The notes under the pieces are model-generated. The model was not told the DNA's origin. It did no database searches and saw only the letters and a program-made list of their open reading frames with translations. Below, piece after piece: positions 1-5,559 of a DNA stretch of 34,715 nucleotides (positions are counted from its first letter, which is position 1; every line of letters begins with the position of its first letter). Both the position numbers and the translations under genes were made by a program. Source of the stretch: a virus; IMG/VR virus record IMGVR_UViG_3300021956_000007, positions 1 to 34,715 of that record. One strand, 5' to 3'.

Positions 1-127
1 TTGTCAGCGCCCGTTGCATCTTCCATACCCATTGCCACGCCGCCAACCATCTTGCCCTTGCGCTCACCAGACATATCGCTGGAGGTTGCGCCCTTGGGAG
101 GGGTTGCGCCGGTGGTGCTCTTAACAC
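1..127. repeat. 127-bp exact direct terminal repeat (circular assembly overlap), left copy
   Basis: Bases 1-127 are identical to 34589-34715. An exact repeat of 127 bases at the two contig ends is the signature of a circular sequence cut open by a de Bruijn assembler using k=127, so I read it as an assembly overlap and not a biological terminal repeat. A real short terminal repeat of this length cannot be excluded from sequence alone. The repeat lies inside one small coding region, which becomes intact when the ends are joined. Confidence 0.93.
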
Positions 128-152
128 CTTTCATGCTGTCCATTTTGCCCAT
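1..152 (-). CDS. Small conserved-type phage protein, 5' part of junction-spanning gene
   Basis: The start is ATG at 152 reading leftward, preceded by AAGGA at a good distance. The frame runs off base 1 and continues at the other end of the window to a stop at 34525-34527, giving 71 residues in the joined circle. The protein is rich in Gly, Lys, Met and Thr and has no membrane segment. Its C-terminal half carries the segment VAMGMEDATGADKQFNTGR and ends in YTHTRSEYR. I do not recognise a named family. It sits between the leftward early genes and the Cys-rich/GroES group, co-oriented with both. Confidence 0.75.
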   Translation of the reverse strand, partial: MGKMDSMKGVKSTTGATPPKGATSSDMSGERKGKMVGGVAMGMEDATGAD

Positions 153-207
153 TTTGATTCCTTGCAAGGTTGTGGGAAATTCAATTTTCGACAAATCCAA
201 GGACTTG

Positions 208-525
208 TCAAGCACACATTGTAGCCGCCCACTCCCGTTCTTGGCGACCTGATTTGTTCTTTACGGTGCGCCCGGTTAACTCCACCAATCCCAAGGTTTG
301 GAGTTCTTTCATGCGTCTGGCGACCTGGTTTCCGTCCAGATAGGTCACCTCGGCAATCTGATCCTTGCCCATAGGCCCGTAAGCAACCAGAGCCTGGACA
401 ATGATTTCCCCATGCTGGATGGACAGGTTACCGGCCTTGTCAGCAGCCTCCGCGCTTGTATTAGGGTCGGTGTTGCGAACCCTGGGGAAGATGTTGGTTT
501 TCTTCAAAATGTCAAAAATGCTCAT
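208..525 (-). CDS. Winged-helix DNA-binding protein, putative
   Basis: A 105-residue protein. Residues 15-28 carry the motif RVRNTDPNTSAEAA, common at the front of small phage helix-turn-helix proteins. Residues about 36-90 fit a winged helix: a helical stretch, the segment KDQIAEVTYLDGNQVARRMK as a helix-turn-helix, then a short beta wing around LVELTGRTVKN. It probably binds DNA or modulates transcription late in the early operon. Its start overlaps the stop of the upstream 102-residue gene by ATGA, so the two are translationally coupled. The assignment rests on fold-level pattern only. Confidence 0.8.
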   Translation of the reverse strand: MSIFDILKKTNIFPRVRNTDPNTSAEAADKAGNLSIQHGEIIVQALVAYGPMGKDQIAEVTYLDGNQVARRMKELQTLGLVELTGRTVKNKSGRQEREWAATMCA

Positions 526-830
526 GCTTGTCCCCTTGCTCGGATAGCGGCGTCAACTTCATCGCCGTTTAGAACGCCCCACCGTTTTGCGTGAGCTTTT
601 CTGCACAGGCTGCGGTAAACAGCGTCATCAGCCTTTGCAATATCGTCAGCGGTATCAACGTCGTCCAGCAGCATCCAAAGCCGAAGTGATTTTTTGCGCT
701 CATGGGCGATGGCAAGATTTGCAAATCTTTCAATCTCTGCCACCCCCCAGCGATGCGGCTCTGTCCATCCATCACCGCTTCGCAGCATTCCAACCTCCCG
801 CGCCATGCGGATGATGTCATCTCTTGTCAT
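522..830 (-). CDS. Conserved-type phage protein of unknown function
   Basis: A 102-residue protein starting MTRDDIIRMAREVGM, a beginning seen in many small early phage proteins of unknown role. It is predicted mostly helical and charged, with no membrane segment. AAGGAG lies just upstream of the ATG. It is coupled by a 4-base overlap to the winged-helix gene downstream. No catalytic motif is visible. Confidence 0.8.
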   Translation of the reverse strand: MTRDDIIRMAREVGMLRSGDGWTEPHRWGVAEIERFANLAIAHERKKSLRLWMLLDDVDTADDIAKADDAVYRSLCRKAHAKRWGVLNGDEVDAAIRARGQA

Positions 831-940
831 ATTTGCTCCTTATAAGCTCAAATTGGTGGGCGGGTCGCATAAAGCAGCGTAGGCTTGAACAACACTTTAG
901 AAAAGTGACCACGGCGCTAACCCGTTTTCCCGCCCGTTAA
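831..940 (-). other. 110-bp intergenic gap in early operon with small inverted repeats
   Basis: The gap between the SSB-position gene and the 102-residue gene is long for this compact genome. It contains the hairpin CACTTT-AGA-AAAGTG at 892-906, without a following T-run, and the perfect palindrome CTTATAAG at 839-846 just upstream of the downstream gene's Shine-Dalgarno. The latter resembles the CTTA/TAAG half-sites near cro. No clear -35/-10 pair was found. Confidence 0.3.
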
Positions 941-1210
941 TCAGAAATCTTCGTTGTAATCGTTGGGAGGAAATCCTCCTTTGGGGTACATATTGCTTTC
1001 TTCCTTGGGGCGGTGGGCAAATGCCTTGAAATAACCTTCCCAATTGGCTGACTGAGGGATGCTGTCAATCTTGATGGTCAGGCTTTTAATGTCCAAAGGC
1101 TGGTCAGATTCAATCCATACCGTCCCATGAGGACTCCAGTACGTCTTTTCCTGCCCATTTTGGGTTGTGTACTTGCGTGCGGCGAATTTAATGTCGAATT
1201 GGTGTTTCAT
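941..1210 (-). CDS. Unknown protein next to phage exonuclease, possible ssDNA-binding role
   Basis: An 89-residue protein beginning MKHQFDIKFAARKY, with alternating hydrophobic strands up to about residue 50 and a flexible tail ending DYNEDF. An acidic tail ending in Phe resembles the partner-binding tip of single-stranded DNA-binding proteins. The gene overlaps the YqaJ exonuclease by 4 bases, in an operon that also has an ERF annealing protein, so an SSB-like job would be fitting. This is inference from tail and context; no OB-fold signature was confirmed. Confidence 0.7.
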   Translation of the reverse strand: MKHQFDIKFAARKYTTQNGQEKTYWSPHGTVWIESDQPLDIKSLTIKIDSIPQSANWEGYFKAFAHRPKEESNMYPKGGFPPNDYNEDF

Positions 1211-1818
1211 GCGATTAGTTTGTTAAGTTGCTCCACCTTGGCTGTGACTTCTGCCAAGAACTTTGTTATTTCCTGTTCCATCTCCTTTATAAAACCATCG
1301 TCCCGTTGCACCCTTTTAACAAAGAGTTGAGCCTTAGTCGGCATCCTGGGATCAAAAGAGACAAAATCACACCACTGACGCCCGGTACACGCCATTTGGA
1401 ATTGCATCTGCGTAATGTATTTCCCAGGCACAGTCTGCGTCAACAAGGTGTCTATATGGGTTGCCGTGTTGGGGCATTTAATCTCCACCAACCCATCTTC
1501 TCCCACCAGCCCATCCGGTGACGCGCCTGCCATCTCAATAGTTGGGTGATCGACTAGGCCGGTTTCGTCTACCAGGACGTTCTGCTGGACTTCGTAAGCT
1601 GCCCTTGCAAACGGTTCCTGATCCGTTCCCCATTGCATGGCAGCGTTGGTAAACGATTCAGCCTGGGTGTTGGTCATGCGCTCCACCACCAACTGAGCCA
1701 TGTAGTTCTCACGGCTGGCGCTGTAACCCGTCTTGGTCTTGGCGATTACGTCAGCAACACGGCTAGCGGTTACCTTGCCAAGACGGGCTTTGAACCATTC
1801 TTCTGATCTTTGATCCAT
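1207..1818 (-). CDS. YqaJ-family viral recombinase (exonuclease)
   Basis: A 203-residue PD-(D/E)XK nuclease of the YqaJ/lambda-exonuclease group, expected to degrade one strand of double-stranded DNA ends and feed an annealing protein. Visible motifs: RSEEWFKARLGKVTASR (4-20), E68 in GTDQEPFARAAYE, SPDG (100-103, catalytic Asp) and EIKCP (112-116, catalytic Glu and Lys), then Gln-rich QMQFQMA near 137-143. The length is typical of the family. It partners with the ERF-type gene a few hundred bases upstream in the same operon, a standard exonuclease-annealase pair for phage recombination and repair. Confidence 0.95.
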   Translation of the reverse strand: MDQRSEEWFKARLGKVTASRVADVIAKTKTGYSASRENYMAQLVVERMTNTQAESFTNAAMQWGTDQEPFARAAYEVQQNVLVDETGLVDHPTIEMAGASPDGLVGEDGLVEIKCPNTATHIDTLLTQTVPGKYITQMQFQMACTGRQWCDFVSFDPRMPTKAQLFVKRVQRDDGFIKEMEQEITKFLAEVTAKVEQLNKLIA

Positions 1819-2315
1819 TAAATTGCCTCCTTAATTATGATTTCAAACAGTTCTTTTGTTATTGCATATTGCTTTGGCAGTTGATGTTTTGCGTCTTTGT
1901 GCTGGCTAACTGCAACTAAATCATCTTTTAATGCGTAACAAACCGTGTTGTGAAATTCCCTTCTGTCATACACAGATTCGTATATGCCTAAAGCGTTTTC
2001 TGTTGACCATTGCCAATCGTCAAGCAACTTACAAACCTCGTCCATTTCTTTTTGGACACGCTTGCCTATGATGGTGTTTTTCTTTGGTTTAATTAACCAA
2101 TAACCTTCATAACTTGTTGGCAAAGTAAACCCGGATCGAATAGTTTTTTCTTTGTAAACCAATCCCAAACCTTGACGTTCAATCCTGACCACGGCATCTG
2201 CTTTTTCTTGTTCAAGAAATTCACGTTTTGCTTTTAATGCCGCATCTTTTGCCCTCTTAAATTTAGTCACTGCAAATCCAGCAAAGTCACTTGGTAGAAG
2301 GTAGTGCTTTCTCAT
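1818..2315 (-). CDS. Unknown early protein, 165 residues
   Basis: A basic protein, Lys/Glu-rich near residues 18-45 with a likely helix, then mixed strands including a YEGYWLIKPKKNTIIGK segment. No nuclease or HTH motif is recognised. The start overlaps the preceding gene by 4 bases and the stop overlaps the exonuclease start, so it is embedded in the recombination operon. GGGG lies about 7 bases upstream of the ATG. Its place between annealase and exonuclease suggests an accessory role, but that is context only. Its base composition is noticeably AT-richer than the late genes. Confidence 0.8.
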   Translation of the reverse strand: MRKHYLLPSDFAGFAVTKFKRAKDAALKAKREFLEQEKADAVVRIERQGLGLVYKEKTIRSGFTLPTSYEGYWLIKPKKNTIIGKRVQKEMDEVCKLLDDWQWSTENALGIYESVYDRREFHNTVCYALKDDLVAVSQHKDAKHQLPKQYAITKELFEIIIKEAI

Positions 2316-2536
2316 GTGTTTACCCCTAAATGTTTTGCCAGTCTTTCTATGCAGTCTTGAGGGCTTATGCTCAATGCTTTTTTAATCAGTTTTAAAGATT
2401 CATCAATAATTTCATCGTAAGTACCTGGGTCTGCTTTTTTGATTGATTCAAGAGTAATTTGAGCATCTTCCAACGCAGACAAATCAGCACTGTTTAATTC
2501 AAAAAGAAAATCTATGTCTTGTTGAATGTTATTCAT
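2312..2536 (-). CDS. Small acidic helical protein, unknown
   Basis: A 74-residue protein beginning MNNIQQDIDFLFELN, acidic and predicted all-helical. AAGGAG lies 9 bases upstream of the ATG, inside the end of the ERF gene, and the two overlap by 8 bases. No known motif. It could act as a small partner or regulator of the recombination proteins; nothing in the sequence proves this. Confidence 0.75.
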   Translation of the reverse strand: MNNIQQDIDFLFELNSADLSALEDAQITLESIKKADPGTYDEIIDESLKLIKKALSISPQDCIERLAKHLGVNT

Positions 2537-3128
2537 TTGACAACTCCTTTTTGCGCTTGTCTTTTGCTGCCATTACCTTTGCTTGCCATACCGCATCCCC
2601 GTCACATGACGCATAGGCAGCGTTGTAGGTAGTCTTGAGTGTTGCCATATCAATGCAAGCCTCGATTGCCGCTAGGTGATCTGCCATCATGCCCGGGTCA
2701 ACCTTGGTTGTGGGCTTGGGCTCTGGTTTGCCAGATGCCGCATTTCCATCATCATCTTCTGCCGATATGCCGCAAGTTGCCATCAGGCTGTATCTCCGAG
2801 CATAAGTCAGGGCAGAACCATATCCATGCGCGTCATGTTTGGTCGCCGGGACATGAAGCAACCCACCCTCTAATACTTCGCCAGATTCGTGCAAGAACAC
2901 AGTCTCCAACATTACCCCGTCTTTGCATTCGTAGGTGCGTTGCATCAATGCGATTCCGTTGTTGTTCAGCGCGTCCATGACTGCCTCTAGGCAAGAAGTC
3001 AAATCAGCGTATCTGCTGACCCTGCCGTTTTGCTTAAATGCCTGATTGCTTGACAGCTTGAGTGCAGGGCCAAACTCTTTCTGAGCCTTGACAAACGCCG
3101 CCGCTATTTTCATTCCAATTGCTTCCAT
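2529..3128 (-). CDS. erf: ERF-family single-strand annealing protein
   Basis: A 199-residue protein with the ERF core: an N-terminal helix (MKIAAAFVKAQKEF), the Tyr-Ala-Asp-Leu segment around 40-43, and the family hallmark GSALTYARRYSLMATCGI (104-121) followed by an acidic EDDDGN linker. ERF proteins of P22 and related phages anneal complementary single strands during recombination and circularisation. The C-terminal third is a more variable region. GGAG lies upstream of the ATG at 3128; an alternative ATG exists five codons in. It forms a recombination pair with the YqaJ exonuclease. Confidence 0.93.
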   Translation of the reverse strand: MEAIGMKIAAAFVKAQKEFGPALKLSSNQAFKQNGRVSRYADLTSCLEAVMDALNNNGIALMQRTYECKDGVMLETVFLHESGEVLEGGLLHVPATKHDAHGYGSALTYARRYSLMATCGISAEDDDGNAASGKPEPKPTTKVDPGMMADHLAAIEACIDMATLKTTYNAAYASCDGDAVWQAKVMAAKDKRKKELSNE

Positions 3129-3137
3129 GATGTCTCC

Positions 3138-3320
3138 TCAGTCGTTGATTTCGCGCTGAAGGTCTTTCAGGGCTTCAACCGTGTTGTTGTAGATAAAGCA
3201 GAGTTCCATGATCTTTGTCTCAAGGCATCCCACCTGGTACTCGTTACGCATAGGGTCATCAATTGCGAAATGGGCATCACGGTAAGAACGGATGCTCTCA
3301 ATGATTTGTTGTGCGTTCAT
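3138..3320 (-). CDS. Small helical early protein, unknown
   Basis: A 60-residue protein, MNAQQIIESIRSYRDAH..., predicted helical and acidic overall. A strong GGAGG lies 7 bases upstream of the ATG; this Shine-Dalgarno is formed by the last codons of the preceding membrane-protein gene. The role is unknown; no motif is recognised. Confidence 0.75.
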   Translation of the reverse strand: MNAQQIIESIRSYRDAHFAIDDPMRNEYQVGCLETKIMELCFIYNNTVEALKDLQREIND

Positions 3321-3322
3321 GT

Positions 3323-3466
3323 TTAGCCTCCAAAAACGATCATGGCAACCAGGAAACCTGCAGCGAATGCGTAGACATACCGCAAGACCTTTTCAGGTTG
3401 TTCGGTTCTGTGACCAACCGTGTAGGTGGCATCTGCAAGATTGCGGGGGGTTTTGTAGTTCTTCAT
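3323..3466 (-). CDS. Tiny single-pass membrane protein
   Basis: A 47-residue protein whose C-terminal third is one hydrophobic segment, VYAFAAGFLVAMIVFGG, so it is predicted to sit in the inner membrane with a soluble basic N-terminus. I chose ATG 3466 because TGGAGC lies just upstream; the longer frame to 3511 starts inside a GC hairpin and lacks a ribosome site. The role is unknown; small early membrane proteins in phages often act in superinfection exclusion or host takeover, which is only a possibility here. Confidence 0.7.
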   Translation of the reverse strand: MKNYKTPRNLADATYTVGHRTEQPEKVLRYVYAFAAGFLVAMIVFGG

Positions 3467-3490
3467 ATGTTTGCTCCAGTTAGTGCTCAA

Positions 3491-3510
3491 GAAAAGGGGC
3501 CGTGGCCCCA
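3491..3510 (-). terminator. Putative weak intrinsic terminator or attenuator
   Basis: Read leftward, GGGGCC-AC-GGCCCC (3496-3509) is followed directly by TTTTC. The stem is strong but the loop is tiny and the T-run is only four long. It lies between the first and second genes of the leftward operon, so it may attenuate transcription or require antitermination to pass. Confidence 0.45.
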
Positions 3511-3519
3511 TTGGTTATA

Positions 3520-3687
3520 TTAAATGACGGTGCGGGGATGAATGTCACGGATAGCCGCACGGATGATTAGCAAATGAATCGGGCGCATCCACGCGCTCGG
3601 GTCACGCAGACATCCATACAGGAATTCCATACCACGGCGGGTTTGCGCCATGTCGCGGCAGGTGTTGTAATACTCTCGTTTGGTCAT
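3520..3687 (-). CDS. First gene of leftward operon, 55-residue unknown protein
   Basis: This small frame begins MTKREYYNTCRDMAQTRRG and ends IRDIHPRTVI. AAGGAG lies 9 bases before the ATG. It is the promoter-proximal gene, about 40 bases after the predicted transcription start, and is followed by a hairpin with four Ts. It is basic, likely helical, and has one Trp and two Cys. No family is recognised. In lambdoid phages the promoter-proximal leftward gene is often an antiterminator; this protein has an Arg-rich patch but no clear N-type motif, so that idea is weak. Confidence 0.7.
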   Translation of the reverse strand: MTKREYYNTCRDMAQTRRGMEFLYGCLRDPSAWMRPIHLLIIRAAIRDIHPRTVI

Positions 3688-3736
3688 GTTGATGCTCCTT
3701 AAAAGACCCCGTGCGATTTGCTAGGGCATGGAATGA

Positions 3737-3764
3737 AGTATAAGCCAACTTATGGGAATGTCAA
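3737..3764 (-). promoter_or_regulatory. Leftward early promoter (PL-like)
   Basis: Read leftward: -35 TTGACA (3759-3764, perfect consensus), 16-base spacer, -10 TATACT (3737-3742). Transcription would start near 3730, about 40 bases before the first early gene. The inverted repeat ATAAG-CCAA-CTTAT fills most of the spacer, so a repressor bound there would block polymerase. Confidence 0.8.
3740..3753. promoter_or_regulatory. Candidate operator inside the leftward promoter
   Basis: Perfect inverted repeat ATAAG-CCAA-CTTAT, placed between the -35 and -10 elements. It shares CTTA/TAAG half-site letters with two more repeats around the cro promoter. The likely ligand is the adjacent Cro-like protein. 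Confidence 0.5.
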
Positions 3765-3775
3765 AGGTTTTTTTG

Positions 3776-3792
3776 TTAGGACTTACCCTAAG
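3776..3792. promoter_or_regulatory. Candidate operator upstream of cro
   Basis: The stretch TTAGGACTTACCCTAAG can be read as two overlapping inverted repeats: TTAGG-N6-CCTAA and CTTA-CCC-TAAG. It lies just upstream of where the -35 of the rightward promoter should be, between the two divergent promoters. Confidence 0.45.
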
Positions 3793-3814
3793 AGTGAAAA
3801 GTGTTGCTTTTATG

Positions 3815-3820
3815 TATAAT
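3815..3820 (+). promoter_or_regulatory. -10 element of rightward cro promoter
   Basis: A perfect TATAAT at 3815-3820, immediately preceded by TG. No good -35 is seen 16-18 bases upstream, so the promoter may lean on the TG extension or on an activator. The cro ATG is only 8 bases after the hexamer, so the transcript would be leaderless or nearly so. Confidence 0.55.
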
Positions 3821-3824
3821 CTGG

Positions 3825-3836
3825 CTTATGTCTAAG
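3825..3836. promoter_or_regulatory. Candidate operator over the cro start codon
   Basis: Inverted repeat CTTA-TGTC-TAAG overlapping the ATG of the Cro-like gene and the expected transcription start. It fits negative autoregulation by the Cro-like protein. Confidence 0.4.
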
Positions 3837-3989
3837 GAACATTTTATCCATCTTGCAGGCTCACAGCGTGCGCTTGCCGATTTGCTTGGCATCAGCCAAG
3901 CGGCGATTTCCCAATGGAAAGAAGTTCCCCAAGCTAGGATTTGGCAGTTGCGCGTTTTGCGCCCAGAATGGTTTGATGTAATTGAGTAG
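3828..3989 (+). CDS. cro: Cro-like transcriptional repressor
   Basis: A 53-residue helix-turn-helix protein. The segment SQRALADLLGISQAAISQWK (about 12-31) is a textbook HTH with the recognition helix SQAAISQWK, followed by a short tail containing the VPQARIWQLRVLRPEWF motif typical of enterobacterial Cro-family regulators. I chose ATG 3828 because the upstream frame would start before the -10 box. No Shine-Dalgarno is present, in line with a leaderless message. It lies divergent from the early leftward operon and probably represses both promoters. No CI-type partner was found. Confidence 0.88.
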   Translation: MSKEHFIHLAGSQRALADLLGISQAAISQWKEVPQARIWQLRVLRPEWFDVIE

Positions 3990-4001
3990 GGACTTTCCCT
4001 A
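3987..4001. promoter_or_regulatory. Inverted repeat at the cro stop codon
   Basis: Perfect repeat TAGGG-ACTTT-CCCTA beginning at the cro stop codon. There is no T-run after it, so it is a poor terminator. The sequence resembles the repeat upstream of cro (TTAGG...CCTAA) and a hairpin at 34491-34516. It may be an operator or an RNA hairpin stabilising the cro message. Confidence 0.4.
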
Positions 4002-4043
4002 ATAAATTGCAAAAAAACCACAACACAGGGAATATAAGTGTTG

Positions 4044-4049
4044 TATACT
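4044..4049 (+). promoter_or_regulatory. Possible -10 box for the structured region
   Basis: TATACT preceded by TG, as at the cro promoter. No convincing -35 is seen. Transcription would start near 4056, just before the first pairing segment of the structured region. Confidence 0.3.
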
Positions 4050-4055
4050 CTGAAC

Positions 4056-4216
4056 CGTCTGGAGTGGCATCTAGGCAATGAAAACATAGTGAGAACCCCG
4101 CAGGTTTCTGTGTGGTCTTGTCAGGTAGCAAGCGAGTCTTTTGACTATGTTTTCAAACGCCTTGCTGCTGCTCTTGCCAGGAGCCAAGACCACAGAGCAT
4201 CTTGCGGGGTTTTTGC
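4056..4216 (+). ncRNA. Putative structured RNA with pseudoknot-like pairing
   Basis: Pairing segments on the plus strand: A = TGAAAACATAGT (4079-4090) is exactly complementary to A' = ACTATGTTTTCA (4144-4155). B = AACCCCGCA (4094-4102) pairs with B' = TGCGGGGTT (4203-4211), and C = TGTGGTCTTG (4111-4120) pairs with C' = CAAGACCACA (4185-4194). GCAAGCG (4128-4134) pairs with CGCCTTGC (4158-4165) with one bulge. The order A-B-C-A'-C'-B' crosses, so A/A' and B/C form a pseudoknot or two alternative folds. B' runs into TTTTT, giving an intrinsic-terminator look. No protein family fits the open frame across it. The family is not recognised. Confidence 0.45.
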
Positions 4217-4224
4217 TTTTGGCT

Positions 4225-4400
4225 CAGACCGTCAGGGCGCGTTAGCAAATGGTCTGCATGGACTGAACCCAAGAAACACCGGCATTGCGATACACCCCGC
4301 AGTTTGCCGACCAGCGTTGATTGAGCGACTGGTAAAGGATTGGGTACAACGGTGGAACAAGGCCCGATCTATAAGCGAATCAATCCCTCATGGGCACTTG
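4225..4400 (+). other. Second structured, apparently non-coding stretch before the replication gene
   Basis: Pairings seen: CAGACC (4225-4230) with GGTCTG (4251-4256); ACCCAA (4267-4272) with TTGGGT (4340-4345), enclosing the hairpins CGGCA (4280-4284)/TGCCG (4305-4309) and ACCAG (4310-4314)/CTGGT (4329-4333), a three-way-junction layout; and CAAGGCCC (4358-4365) with GGGC-A-CTTG (4392-4400). It could be the long leader of the replication gene, a second part of the RNA at 4056-4216, or an origin. An open frame spans 4038-4412 but lacks a ribosome site and any recognisable domain. Confidence 0.3.
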
Positions 4401-4429
4401 GGCTTTTGTTGAGTTTTAAAGGAGCATAT

Positions 4430-4855
4430 ATGGAGCATGAATCAAAAGTCGGAGAGGGCAGGATAGTTGATCTATCCACCCTTGGAGAACCTATGTTTAA
4501 AACAGGATTTGATAGATTCTGGGATGCATGGCCTAAGTCCACACGCAAAGGGGCAAAGGCTGAATGCAAGAAAAAATGGGTCAAGAACTATTGCGAGACT
4601 TGCGCTGACCAAATCATCAAGCACGTTGAGTGGATGAAAACCACAGACCAATGGCGCAAGAATGAAGGGGCATTCATACCCGCTCCGCTTGTCTACCTTA
4701 ACCAACAGCGTTGGGATGGCGCAGAAATCCCCGAAATCAAGCCTACAAACGCAAAAGACCCGGCGTTGATCAAACTGGATGAGGACAACAAAAAAGCCGC
4801 CCCTATGCCCGAATCTGTGCGTCAGCGGTTGGCTGAACTGAGGTGTATTAAATGA
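4430..4855 (+). CDS. Putative phage replication protein (C-terminal O/DnaD-like module)
   Basis: A 141-residue protein. Residues about 27-97 match the module found at the C-terminus of many phage replication initiators: FDRFWDAWPK, a helical Lys-rich stretch (GAKAECKKKW), then GAFIPAPLVYLNQQRWDG. That module usually follows an N-terminal winged helix, which is absent here, so this is a short form that may recruit host helicase or loader. ATG 4430 was chosen for the AAAGGAG just upstream; the frame extends further without one. It opens the rightward operon and overlaps the next gene by ATGA. Confidence 0.75.
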   Translation: MEHESKVGEGRIVDLSTLGEPMFKTGFDRFWDAWPKSTRKGAKAECKKKWVKNYCETCADQIIKHVEWMKTTDQWRKNEGAFIPAPLVYLNQQRWDGAEIPEIKPTNAKDPALIKLDEDNKKAAPMPESVRQRLAELRCIK

Positions 4856-5134
4856 CCAACACAGAAGCACACCAGATTCTTGACGGAATTAAAAATGGTA
4901 TCCCGACCCCGCAATACAAAGTCACGCTCGCCTTACTCGTCACCGGCGACCTTGGAATTTCTACGCGACACGGAAGCGCGGGAATGGGTCAGGAGATACC
5001 GGGAGAAAGCCAAAGAGGTTGGCCCCAACGAAGCCAGGAGGTGGTGGGACAGAATCATCAGTCACATCACCAGGCTGCGCGGTGAAGATGCAGCTTTTGA
5101 TTTACGCCAACGAATGAACAGGTTTAACAAATGA
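4852..5134 (+). pseudogene. Small replication-region gene with apparent +1 frameshift
   Basis: Two frames together look like one protein. Frame one starts at the ATGA overlap (4852, with GAGGTG upstream) and reads MTNTEAHQILDGIKNG... up to LLVTGD (ending 4950), then becomes nonsense-like. Frame two has no good start (only TTG 4880 or ATG 4895) and becomes protein-like at LEFLRDTEAREWVRRYREK, through ARRWWDRIISHITRLRG to a stop at 5134 that overlaps the RusA start. Skipping C4951 joins them into about 93 residues. It could be a real mutation, an assembly error, programmed frameshifting, or two overlapping genes. Function unknown; similar small proteins often sit beside phage replication genes. 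Confidence 0.6.
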
Positions 5135-5559
5135 CTTTTATGGTTCACTTCCACGTTGAGGGCACACCAGTCCCCAAAAAGCGCCCCAGATTCCGTCAGT
5201 TCAACGGCATTGTCCAGTCCTACACCGACAAAGGAACCCGGACGTATGAGGATCATGTGCGTCTGACCTCCCAAAACGCCATGGGATCAAACGAACCGCT
5301 AGAAACCCCTGTGGGCGTTTATTTGTACATCAGGCTAGGTATCCCTAAGTCGCACTCCAAAAAGCGCACAGAGGACTGTTTAACGGGCTTGGAGAAGCCA
5401 ATTAAGAAGCCTGACATCGACAACCTTGCCAAATCCCTGTTGGATGGCATGAATGGGATTGTTTTTAAGGACGATTCACAGATTGTTTCGTTGCACTGCA
5501 CAAAGGTGTATTCGAGTGAGCCTGGCGTTGACATCATGGTAAAGGAGGAATTGGAATGA
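5131..5559 (+). CDS. rusA: RusA-family Holliday junction resolvase
   Basis: A 142-residue homologue of RusA, a magnesium-dependent dimeric nuclease that cuts Holliday junctions and branched DNA before packaging. Motifs: GTPVPKKRPRFR (11-22), KKPDIDNLAKSLLDGMNG (92-109) with the catalytic Asp95 and Asp97, and FKDDSQI (112-118) with Asp114/115. The full family length is present. It overlaps its neighbours by ATGA on both sides. Together with the ERF and YqaJ genes it completes a phage recombination set. Confidence 0.95.
   Translation: MTFMVHFHVEGTPVPKKRPRFRQFNGIVQSYTDKGTRTYEDHVRLTSQNAMGSNEPLETPVGVYLYIRLGIPKSHSKKRTEDCLTGLEKPIKKPDIDNLAKSLLDGMNGIVFKDDSQIVSLHCTKVYSSEPGVDIMVKEELE

Noticed and set aside
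1-252. Plus-strand frame at the window start
   Set aside because: It is the complement of the junction-spanning small gene, which has a proper start and ribosome site.
892-906. Hairpin CACTTT-AGA-AAAGTG as a terminator
   Set aside because: No T-run follows on either strand, and the stem is AT-rich.
3520-3687. First early gene as an N-type antiterminator
   Set aside because: It has some arginines, but no clear Arg-rich RNA-binding motif or boxB-like hairpin was identified nearby.
4056-4400. tmRNA, tRNA, or 6S-like RNA
   Set aside because: No T-loop, no CCA end, no tag frame and no 6S-type central bubble could be identified. No tRNA cloverleaf was found elsewhere either.
4038-4412. Plus-strand open frame of 124 residues across the structured region
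   Set aside because: No ribosome site, no recognisable domain, and the region is full of perfect long inverted repeats; kept only as an alternative to the RNA reading.
4880-5134. Independent gene starting at TTG 4880
   Set aside because: The first 25 residues look random, no ribosome site precedes it, and the preceding frame supplies a better start; treated as the second half of a frameshifted gene.
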